A DNA stretch of 6,196 nt from Alphaproteobacteria bacterium (lineage in GTDB: Bacteria; Pseudomonadota; Alphaproteobacteria; BOG-932; Roseiterribacteraceae). Under the pieces are notes generated by a model. The model did not search any database. It was not told the DNA's origin and worked only from the letters and a program-made list of their open reading frames with translations. The position numbers and the translations under genes were made by a program. The stretch is taken from assembly GCA_903970575.1 (NCBI GenBank), contig CAJCJC010000227.1, positions 1 to 6,196 on the forward strand, in the 5' to 3' direction. Shown piece after piece: positions 1 to 5,790 of the stretch. Positions within the stretch are counted from its first letter, which is position 1. Every line of letters begins with the position of its first letter.

Positions 1-342
1 GATCGCCTGCCAGAAGCCGGATGATTTGGCGTCGGCGGGGGCGGCCAGCGGCGGCCACGCCTTGGCGCACTCCCCAGTGCAGACGGATTTGCCGGCCGGG
101 TCTTTATCGAAGGTATAGAGGGTCATGCCTTTGGCGTCCGCGATCACGTCATAGCCCTTGAACGCGCCCATGACGCTCATCGCTTGCCCCGCCCCAATTG
201 TCTGGAACGTGACCCCCGGCGGCATCGTCGAGACTTCAGCGATCGCCGGCTTGTCGGCTCCGGCCGGATGCCTCGCCCCGGTTACGAGAAAGCCCACCAT
301 CGCCAAAATGGCGATGACGAGCAGGCCGCTGATGATTTTCAT
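1..342 (-). CDS. COG4315-type secreted repeat protein with YxFxxD motif (3' end cut by window)
   Basis: Only the first 114 residues are in the window; the frame is open to the left edge. Residues 3-21 form a hydrophobic signal or anchor segment (MKIISGLLVIAIL...), with no lipobox cysteine. A conserved block follows: GMTLYTFDKD, with Y76, F78 and D81 giving the Y-x-F-x-x-D signature, then CTGEC (C88, C92) and AKAWPPL. This pattern is that of the 'secreted repeat of unknown function' family (COG4315, PF03640), whose members are small exported proteins often found beside redox or cytochrome genes; their reaction is not established. The start at 342 is supported by a very G-rich Shine-Dalgarno tract (348-360) five bases upstream. 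It lies 41 bp after the DUF1552 stop on the same strand, so it is probably the last visible operon gene. Family members usually carry two or more copies of the repeat; the missing C-terminus may hold another. Confidence 0.85.
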   Translation of the reverse strand, partial: MKIISGLLVIAILAMVGFLVTGARHPAGADKPAIAEVSTMPPGVTFQTIGAGQAMSVMGAFKGYDVIADAKGMTLYTFDKDPAGKSVCTGECAKAWPPLAAPADAKSSGFWQAI

Positions 343-347
343 GATCG

Positions 348-360
348 CCCCCCTTCCCTT
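348..360 (-). promoter_or_regulatory. Strong purine-rich ribosome binding site of the COG4315-type gene
   Basis: On the minus strand the bases read AAGGGAAGGGGGG and end five bases before the ATG at 342. This is the most purine-rich ribosome binding site in the window. It fixes the start and suggests this gene is translated independently of the preceding DUF1552 gene, unlike the overlapping genes upstream. Confidence 0.65.
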
Positions 361-383
361 ATTGCCGACGAACTCCAGTTCGA

Positions 384-1724
384 TCAGATCATGATCTCGC
401 CGATCGGCTTTGAGGTGTTTAGGGATTGCGTGCCCCAGTTCTCGACCGGCACGCCCAACGCCTGCTGGATGGTGAAGCCCACCCGGGTCACCGGCTCACC
501 CGTGGCCTCGACATGCAGACCGGTCTTGATGCGGCCGCCGGCGCCGCCGGCGATGAACATCGGGATATTCTCGAGCGCGTGAATCTTGGCGAAACCGGTT
601 TCGCTGTGGGCCAGCAGCATCGTCCGGTCGAGCAGCGTTCCGTCGCCTTCCTTGATGCTGTCGAGGGTTTGGAGATAGAAGGCGAGGCTTTCCATGATCC
701 GCCCCATGAAATACGTCGCCTGGGGCTGATAGCCGAGCTTGTCGTCCATCGGCTCTTCATGCGTCAGAATGTGGTGGGTCATGGCGGAGCCGGCGCGGCG
801 CAGCGGCGACGTCGCCTCCCCGAAGACCACGTTGAACACATGGGTCTGATCGCACGCGGCGGCGTGGGCCAGAATCTGAGCGAAGAGTTTATGGTTGGCG
901 ACGACGTTGTCGATCTCGGTGCCAATCTCGGCGTCGGCCGGCTGAGCCGGCGATGAGCAAGCCGCGAGGGGCGCGGGTTTTTGCAGCTGTAGGTCGAGCT
1001 GCTGCTCCAATTGGCGGACCGCGGTAAAATATTCATCCAGCCGGACCCGATCGTTCGAGCCCACCTGGCGCAGCAGCGCCTCGCGCTGATCGGTGACGCC
1101 GGAGAGCACGCTGCGACGGACCATGATCCGGGGATCGGGCTTGAAATCGGCGGCGTTGGGATCGCGGAAATCGGGCCCGAAGACGCGGGTATAAAGGGCC
1201 GCCGGGGAAATTTCGGCGGGGTTCAGCACGCTGGCGCTGCGACGGCTCAAGCTGTCGGTTGGCTTGCCGGTGCCGGTGATTTCGAGCGAGCGGAAGCGCG
1301 TCTTCGTTCCGATCTGGTCGGCGACGATGCTGTCGAGGCTGGCGTAGTTTGGCGTTTCGCGCGGCACGTCGCCGGTCAGGATCGCCATCTCACCCGTGAA
1401 ATGCGGCTTGGCGCCCTTTCCATCCAGGAAGACCTTCATGCCGCTGATGACGTTGATCCGGCTCTTGTAGGGCTGGAGCGCCGCCGTCTCGATATTCATG
1501 TCGTAATTGGCGCCCACGGTCTTGGGCTCCCAGCGGCCGGGATTGAGGCCGCAGCCCCAGAACCATGTGCCGAACACGACGGGAAGCGGCGCGCCGGTGG
1601 CGGCCATGGCCGTTCCGTTGGCGTTGAGAAAGCAATCCAGAAGGGGCAAGCCCAAGGTCACCGCCGCCCCGCCCATCATCCCGCGCAGAACCGTCCTGCG
1701 GCTCGCATTCGCTATCGCGCTCAT
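384..1724 (-). CDS. DUF1552 family protein, Tat-exported
   Basis: A 446-residue protein of the DUF1552 family, a group common in planctomycetes, myxobacteria and some proteobacteria with no assigned activity that I know of. The N-terminus is a twin-arginine signal: SRRTVLRG (R9, R10), a hydrophobic stretch to about residue 33, and a possible cleavage after AMA (about 41). Family-like segments follow: an N-terminal SGMKVF / HFTGEMAILTG region (94-118), FRSLEIT (144-150), a central helical region (220-250), and a C-terminal block with LLDRTMLLAHSETG (364-377), IPMFIAGGAGGRIKTGLH (387-404) and LGVPVENWG (423-431). The frame is open back to 1901, but the start at 1724 is preferred: it directly precedes the Tat motif, it has GGAGACGGGAAA just upstream, and its ATG overlaps the upstream TGA as ATGA. 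The longer version would overlap the lipoprotein gene by 180 bp and bury the signal peptide. Tat export suggests folding or cofactor loading before secretion, which is an inference. Confidence 0.9.
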   Translation of the reverse strand: MSAIANASRRTVLRGMMGGAAVTLGLPLLDCFLNANGTAMAATGAPLPVVFGTWFWGCGLNPGRWEPKTVGANYDMNIETAALQPYKSRINVISGMKVFLDGKGAKPHFTGEMAILTGDVPRETPNYASLDSIVADQIGTKTRFRSLEITGTGKPTDSLSRRSASVLNPAEISPAALYTRVFGPDFRDPNAADFKPDPRIMVRRSVLSGVTDQREALLRQVGSNDRVRLDEYFTAVRQLEQQLDLQLQKPAPLAACSSPAQPADAEIGTEIDNVVANHKLFAQILAHAAACDQTHVFNVVFGEATSPLRRAGSAMTHHILTHEEPMDDKLGYQPQATYFMGRIMESLAFYLQTLDSIKEGDGTLLDRTMLLAHSETGFAKIHALENIPMFIAGGAGGRIKTGLHVEATGEPVTRVGFTIQQALGVPVENWGTQSLNTSKPIGEIMI

Positions 1725-3409
1725 TTTCCCGTCTCCGTTGGTATGGCCGTCCCCGCCAGGGAGAGCTTTGTATTGGGTTGTCCCGCCTCGGTCCCCGGCG
1801 TCGAAACCCGATAGAACGCCTTGCTGGTCGCGATGCGGCGCATCAATTCCGGCACTTTGTAGCCGGTCGATGCGAACTGCTTCTCCTGAAAATTGAGCCA
1901 TTCCGCCTCACCCTTCGCGGCAGGGCGTCCGGCGCCATAGGAATAGAGGCGATTAACGAAGCAGAGCGGCGCCGCGGGAAGATCGTGGACCGCCCTGACG
2001 AAGCCGGAAGCGTCATCGAACGTCGCGCCATCGATCTCACCCGATGTTATAATTGGCGCATCATTCTCCGTTGTCCTAAAGCCGCCCGCCGAATCGAAAT
2101 TCTCCATCGCCAGACCGACCGGGTCCATGATCCGATGGCAACCCGCGCAACTATCCTGGGTGATATGGGCGGTGAGCCTCGACCTCGCGGTGTGAAAGGC
2201 CGGGTTCTTGGTGTCGTTCACCAGGTTGAAATTCACGTTGCCGGGCGGGTCGGGTACTTTCTGACATAGGAATATCTCGCGGAGCGCCTTGCCGCGAATG
2301 GTCGGCGAACTGCGGCCGGGATGGGAATGCAGGGACAGGAAACTGATCTGCATCAGGATGCCGGCGCGCGGATCGTTCGGGGGGTATTCATGCGGTTCCC
2401 AACCCGTGCGGGCCGCGACGGGAACGCCATAGATCGACCCCAGCAGGCGATTCAGGAATGTTTTCCGCGTGGTGAAGATATCGCGATAATCCCCATCATG
2501 GGTCACCAGCAAATCGGTCAGCGTACGCAGGGTCTGCTCCTGCGCATCCGCAGAGACCTCGCTGTTGTATTTCGGATAGATTTGCGGGTCCTTCGCCAAA
2601 GCCGCGAAACCATCGAAGCCCAGCATGTCCGAGAAGAACGCGCGGACGCCCGCCGACAGACGGGGCGACGCGATCATGCGGTCAACCTGCCGCCGCAAAC
2701 CGGAATCGCTCTCCAACTCACCCTTTTGGGCGGCGTCGAGAAGCGCCGTGTCAGGCGCGGAGTCCCATAAGAAGAAGCTGAGCCGCTCGGCCTTGGAATA
2801 GGCGTCGAGACGCTTCTGGCCGACGGCGTCGGGATCGGCCTCGGCGACTTCCTCACGGAAGAGGAATTGCGGCGAGACCAGCATGCCTGCCAGGCTGTTC
2901 GACAAGCCGGCATAGAAATCGCCCAGCTTGTCGGCGGAATCTCCGGCGTCCTTGACCTGGGTGCTGAGCTCGCCCTCGGTCATCGGGCGGCGATAGAGCA
3001 GCCTGCCGGCGCGGGAGAGAAACTGGGCGGCGCAGGAATCATCCCGGGCGGAAGCCAGGGCTGGCTTGCACGGGATAAGGCTGGTGCGGTGGGTTTCATC
3101 CACCACCTGATCGGCGATGCCGCGCGCGGTCAGGTCATATTGCTCGAAGCCCGCACCGGCGACGCTTTCGCGAGCGGTACCCACGGCGATAAGGCCGTTT
3201 TCCCGGATATCCGGCTCGAAACGGCCGGGAACCTTGATCGTGGTCCCGAAAACATCGGCGACGATCTGGCGATACTCCGGTTCGGTTAGCCGGCGCAGCG
3301 AAACGGGACCGCCCTTGGTGGCCGGCGCATCGTCCTTAGCCCCACACCCTCCAAGCACGAGCAGGGCGGTAACGCCGAAGATTTTCGTGATGCGGCGAGT
3401 CATTGCCAT
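1721..3409 (-). CDS. DUF1592/DUF1588-type lipoprotein with one CxxCH haem c motif
   Basis: A 562-residue exported protein with the domain series typical of planctomycete-cytochrome-associated proteins. A lipoprotein signal ends in the lipobox LGGC (C22). A DUF1587-like start reads RRLTEPEYRQIVADVFG (39-55). DUF1595 carries C114, C126 and GRLLYRRPMTEGEL (135-148). DUF1592 includes SPQFLFREE (179-187) and AERLSFFLWDSAPD (207-220). DUF1588 includes DPRAGILMQISFLSLHSHPGRSSPT (346-370) and the haem-type motif CAGCH (421-425), followed by MDPVGLAMENFD. DUF1585 runs from FVNRLYSYGAGRP (484-496) to LMRRIATSKAFYRV (522-535). C421/C424 should bind haem covalently, with H425 as a ligand; M428 or M435 could be the distal ligand (inference). 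The longer relatives often carry an additional N-terminal cytochrome domain, absent here. The start at 3409 has GAGG eight bases upstream; a second ATG at 3403 would give an ATGA overlap with the preceding gene. The stop overlaps the DUF1552 start as ATGA. Confidence 0.9.
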   Translation of the reverse strand: MAMTRRITKIFGVTALLVLGGCGAKDDAPATKGGPVSLRRLTEPEYRQIVADVFGTTIKVPGRFEPDIRENGLIAVGTARESVAGAGFEQYDLTARGIADQVVDETHRTSLIPCKPALASARDDSCAAQFLSRAGRLLYRRPMTEGELSTQVKDAGDSADKLGDFYAGLSNSLAGMLVSPQFLFREEVAEADPDAVGQKRLDAYSKAERLSFFLWDSAPDTALLDAAQKGELESDSGLRRQVDRMIASPRLSAGVRAFFSDMLGFDGFAALAKDPQIYPKYNSEVSADAQEQTLRTLTDLLVTHDGDYRDIFTTRKTFLNRLLGSIYGVPVAARTGWEPHEYPPNDPRAGILMQISFLSLHSHPGRSSPTIRGKALREIFLCQKVPDPPGNVNFNLVNDTKNPAFHTARSRLTAHITQDSCAGCHRIMDPVGLAMENFDSAGGFRTTENDAPIITSGEIDGATFDDASGFVRAVHDLPAAPLCFVNRLYSYGAGRPAAKGEAEWLNFQEKQFASTGYKVPELMRRIATSKAFYRVSTPGTEAGQPNTKLSLAGTAIPTETGK

Positions 3410-4626
3410 GCCAGCGACCTCAGAACGGCCAGCGATTTCAACAATCCGATTAGACCGCCGCCCATATTGGCCTGAAGCCTTGTCGCGGGCGCCTTGCGGG
3501 CGTCCGAAACCTTTTTGTCGTTCTTTTCCTCCGTATGAATGATGAAAGCCGGGATCGCCTCGACCTCATAGGCCGTCGAGATGGACTTGTTCTGCCCGGT
3601 CTTGGGGTCGGGATCGGCGTCGGCGTTGCGCCTCAGCGCGTACCAGAGCGCCGGCATGTCGAGCGAGGTGCTGTGCTCCTCGACCCAGCCGGAGGACGCA
3701 TAGCTCCAGTAAAGCGCGTACCAATCATGGTATCCGCCGAGTATGCCCTTTAGCGAACCGTCCGGCTCCAGCCGCAATTTCAGCCTGGCATGGGTGAAGC
3801 GATATTCGGGCTGCAGGAACGGGTCGGCCAATAGATGGATATCCGCTTCGTCCGTCACCAGGACGCCGTCCTTGATATGTCCATGCAGGACATTGTGCGA
3901 CCTGGGATCGGGATCCGTGGTGAACGACATGTCGGGGCGGACGTTGCCGTTTGCGTCGCGCGTGACATGGTCGGTGGCGCGATGGATCTCGACCTGGACA
4001 TTATCCGAGTTTTGAGAGTCGGTTATTCCGCTGATCTCGATCACCCAGGCGGGCATCTGGTCGCGCAGCACGTCCCATTGCGCCTGCGCCAAGGTAGGAT
4101 GCGCGGGCGGCGGGGCGCGGAACGAGCGCACGCAGCCAAGCGTCCGGTAAAGCTGGTTCTTGACGCCTTTTTCACCGGTATCGGGGTCGATAAAGGAAAT
4201 CGGTGAATCGACCTTGCCATCGAGATTGAAACCATAGGCGAACTTGCCCTTGATCTCCCTCAGGCCGGGGTCGACCTCGGTCTCCGGGAAGGCGTAGACG
4301 TTATGTTTCTTATCGCCGCGAGTCATCATGATCTTGATGTACTCCCCGTCCGGCATGCCCGGATTGCCCGGGAAATCCTTCAACAGACGGGTGGCGTCAG
4401 CCTCGGAATATCCGAGTTTGATCAACTCTCGATGGTAGAACTCGGTCGACATCGGGTTGAGGCCGTCGGGGCAATCGGAATCGCCGCCAAAATAGGTCGA
4501 CACGCCGAACCAGCTCACGACATAGCCGCGCGTTTCCGCCGAGGCGTTATTCGCAAAAGCGCCCACGATAAGAGCCGCGAGCGCGCTTGCGACGCCAAGC
4601 CTTAGTGTATTCCGCAACCATGTCAT
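3400..4626 (-). CDS. Sec-exported protein of unknown function (408 aa), second gene of the redox operon
   Basis: I do not recognise a named family. The N-terminus is a clear Sec signal peptide: basic start (R5, R9), hydrophobic core at residues 10-25, and an ASA|E cleavage site at 30/31, so the mature protein is about 378 residues. It has only two cysteines, C52 (SDCPDGLNP) and C165 (LYRTLGCVR), which could form one disulfide. Recognisable blocks are a PDGEYIKIMMTRG segment (92-104), KFAYGFNLDG (128-137), a TGEKGVKNQLYRTLGC segment (150-165) and WVIEISGI. A carboxylate- and aromatic-rich region follows, with LRLEPDGSLKGILGGYHDWYALYW and WVEEHSTSLDMPALWYALRR. Histidines are frequent in the second half. 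No CxxCH, transmembrane helix or enzyme motif is visible. The C-terminal 45 residues are lysine-rich and then hydrophobic (GGGLIGLLKSLAVL). The start at 4626 has a GGGGGGAA tract upstream. The stop overlaps the next gene, so coupled expression is likely. Confidence 0.85.
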   Translation of the reverse strand: MTWLRNTLRLGVASALAALIVGAFANNASAETRGYVVSWFGVSTYFGGDSDCPDGLNPMSTEFYHRELIKLGYSEADATRLLKDFPGNPGMPDGEYIKIMMTRGDKKHNVYAFPETEVDPGLREIKGKFAYGFNLDGKVDSPISFIDPDTGEKGVKNQLYRTLGCVRSFRAPPPAHPTLAQAQWDVLRDQMPAWVIEISGITDSQNSDNVQVEIHRATDHVTRDANGNVRPDMSFTTDPDPRSHNVLHGHIKDGVLVTDEADIHLLADPFLQPEYRFTHARLKLRLEPDGSLKGILGGYHDWYALYWSYASSGWVEEHSTSLDMPALWYALRRNADADPDPKTGQNKSISTAYEVEAIPAFIIHTEEKNDKKVSDARKAPATRLQANMGGGLIGLLKSLAVLRSLAWQ

Positions 4627-4688
4627 ATCTAGCGTTCCCCCCGGATATTCGGCTTTCTCGCCGCTTGATTCTTATCGATCTTGGGTCG

Positions 4689-4985
4689 TCAGTCCTTGGC
4701 TGCCCAGGAATCGCAATGCCCCTTCGGATTGGTCGGGCCGTTGAAAATCTTGCAGGTCCCGCAACCGTTCTCGCCGTCCGCATCGAAGAAGCTACAGGCG
4801 GAGCAATATTTGCCGCGGTCAGCCGATGTCTCTGTGTAATGCAGCGAGGCTCTCAAACCATCCGTGGGATCGGCGCAAGCCTCGGCCGCAAGTCCCGTTT
4901 TCGCCAAAAAGCCAACAAACCCCGCGACTGGAATCGCTTTCAGGCTTCGCGCAATAACCGCCCGCCGAGACACCACCCACCGCAT
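4689..4985 (-). CDS. High-potential iron-sulfur protein (HiPIP), Tat-exported
   Basis: A 98-residue precursor of a small periplasmic electron carrier that binds one [4Fe-4S] cluster cycling between the 3+ and 2+ states. A twin-arginine signal SRRAVIARS (R7, R8) precedes a hydrophobic run ending near AAEA (33-36). The mature part keeps the family pattern: an aromatic LHYTE (Y50), CSAC (C61, C64), TCKIFNGP (C78) and GHCDSW (C91), the four expected cluster ligands. Two further cysteines, C37 and C75, are not needed for the canonical cluster. The mature length of roughly 62-65 residues is at the short end for the family. ATG 4985 is preferred because GGGAG lies nine bases upstream (4995-4999) and GGAG four bases upstream, and it leaves a normal n-region. 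A GTG at 5024 would add 13 residues and lacks a good ribosome binding site. It is the first gene of the minus-strand operon, 62 bp before the unknown exported protein, and could donate or accept electrons for the downstream haem lipoprotein (inference). Confidence 0.92.
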   Translation of the reverse strand: MRWVVSRRAVIARSLKAIPVAGFVGFLAKTGLAAEACADPTDGLRASLHYTETSADRGKYCSACSFFDADGENGCGTCKIFNGPTNPKGHCDSWAAKD

Positions 4986-5070
4986 TGAACTCCGCTCCCA
5001 GTTCCCCCAACATTGGACATGCACCGTTTTAACTTCGGTTTCGCGTTGCGCGTTATTTGAGTGAAATATG

Positions 5071-5098
5071 ACCCTAAGCTTTACAACTGTCGAGTCAA
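5071..5098 (-). promoter_or_regulatory. Possible sigma70-type promoter for the HiPIP operon
   Basis: On the minus strand TTGACT (5098-5093) matches five of six positions of the -35 consensus. After a 16-bp spacer comes TAGGGT (5076-5071), which matches only three of six positions of the -10 consensus. Transcription would start near 5064, leaving a leader of about 80 bases before the HiPIP ATG. The poor -10 box means the promoter may need activation, or the true promoter may be elsewhere in this region. Confidence 0.3.
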
Positions 5099-5120
5099 TT
5101 TACGCGTGTTCAACTTTCAG

Positions 5121-5138
5121 GCATATGCTATCGATATG
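5121..5138. promoter_or_regulatory. Candidate TetR-family operator: abutting palindromes
   Basis: Two perfect 8-bp palindromes lie end to end, GCATATGC (5121-5128) and TATCGATA (5129-5136). Over the same stretch CATAT (5122-5126) and ATATG (5134-5138) form an inverted repeat with a 7-bp spacer, 17 bp overall, which is the size of many TetR-family operators. The site is about 50 bp before the TetR start codon, in the divergent region. Short palindromes arise by chance, so this is only a candidate. Confidence 0.3.
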
Positions 5139-5187
5139 AATGACTTGAATTCCGGATCGGGTCTTTAACGATTTTGCGTTGGCGTCG

Positions 5188-5790
5188 ATGAATCAGGTGA
5201 AACCTATTCCGCTCAGGCGGCAGCAGCGGGATTTCACGCGGCAGCGCCTGATCGAGGCAGCGCGGGACCTTTTCGTTAAAAACGGAACGCGCGCTACCTC
5301 GATCGACGATATCGCCAAGGCGGCGGGCACGTCGCGGGCCACGTTCTATGCCCATTTCACCGATAAGCAGGATGTCATCCGGGAGTTCGCGCGCAGTATG
5401 TGGGAAACCGCGTTCGCGCTTTATGAACGATTTGGCGCGCTCAAGGATTGGAGCCATGGGAGCATCCGCGGCTGGATGCGCGAGTTGTTCGACGCCTGGG
5501 ACCAGAACGCGGACACCACCTTTATCGTGATCCAAGAAATGCCTTCGGAGCTGCGCGCCGATTTCCTGCAACAGATGGAGCAGCGCGTCGACGCGCTGAT
5601 GGGCGAGAGCCCATTATGGTCCCGGTTCGAGCCGAACGAGGCGAGACGGCGGGCCAGCCTGCTGATCTTCCAGATCGAGCGCTGCATGGACGCCTGGCAT
5701 TACGGCGGCTGGAAGACCGATCGCGAAAGCCTTTTGGAAACCCTTGTCGATGTTTGGGCGGCGACGCTTGCGGGACCTACCGAAACCTAG
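5188..5790 (+). CDS. TetR/AcrR-family transcriptional regulator
   Basis: A 200-residue regulator of usual family length. The N-terminal DNA-binding domain is well preserved: RQRLIEAARDLFVKNGTRAT (helix 1 and turn, 18-37), SIDDIAKAAGTSRATFYAHF (helix-turn-helix, 38-57), then TDKQDVI (58-64). The C-terminal half (about 65-195) is helical, with tryptophans and hydrophobics as expected for a ligand-binding and dimerisation domain; its ligand cannot be predicted. ATG 5188 is chosen as the start; an in-frame TTG at 5179 would add three residues. Neither has a convincing Shine-Dalgarno sequence, so translation may be weak, which suits a repressor. It is divergent from the HiPIP operon and its stop overlaps that of the convergent SDR gene. 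Its target may be the HiPIP operon, itself, or the SDR locus. Confidence 0.93.
   Translation: MNQVKPIPLRRQQRDFTRQRLIEAARDLFVKNGTRATSIDDIAKAAGTSRATFYAHFTDKQDVIREFARSMWETAFALYERFGALKDWSHGSIRGWMRELFDAWDQNADTTFIVIQEMPSELRADFLQQMEQRVDALMGESPLWSRFEPNEARRRASLLIFQIERCMDAWHYGGWKTDRESLLETLVDVWAATLAGPTET

Larger units (their letters stand above)
4986..5187. promoter_or_regulatory. Divergent intergenic control region between the HiPIP operon and the TetR gene
   Basis: About 200 bp without a gene, visibly more AT-rich than its flanks. It must contain the promoters for both the leftward HiPIP operon and the rightward TetR-family gene unless either is driven from elsewhere. It holds a TTGACT box on the minus strand, a pair of abutting 8-bp palindromes, and a short tandem CGCGTT pair (5042-5047 and 5049-5054). 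Divergent placement of a TetR gene beside an operon commonly means local autoregulation and control of that operon; that is family knowledge, not shown here. Confidence 0.7.

Noticed and set aside
387..396. Ten-base palindrome GATCATGATC at the end of the DUF1552 gene
   Set aside because: It encodes the last residues of the protein and is a simple repeat of GATC; nothing indicates a regulatory site.
1011..1814. Long plus-strand open frame of 267 codons opposite the DUF1552 gene
   Set aside because: It is antisense to a gene with clear family motifs and export signal, its translation has no recognisable domain, and such frames are expected in GC-rich coding DNA.
1725..1901. N-terminal extension of the DUF1552 frame to 1901
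   Set aside because: The added 59 residues overlap the lipoprotein gene, would place the Tat signal internally, and lose the ATGA junction with its ribosome binding site.
4650..4663. Small hairpin CGGC-6 nt-GCCG in the gap between HiPIP and the unknown exported protein
   Set aside because: The stem is only four base pairs and lacks a T tract, so it is not a credible terminator; a chance match is likely.
4986..5024. GTG start at 5024 for the HiPIP
   Set aside because: No suitable ribosome binding site precedes it, whereas ATG 4985 has GGGAG at good spacing and gives a standard Tat n-region.
5042..5054. Tandem CGCGTT pair with 7-bp period in the HiPIP leader
   Set aside because: Two six-base copies in GC-rich DNA are too short to call a repeat element or binding site on their own.
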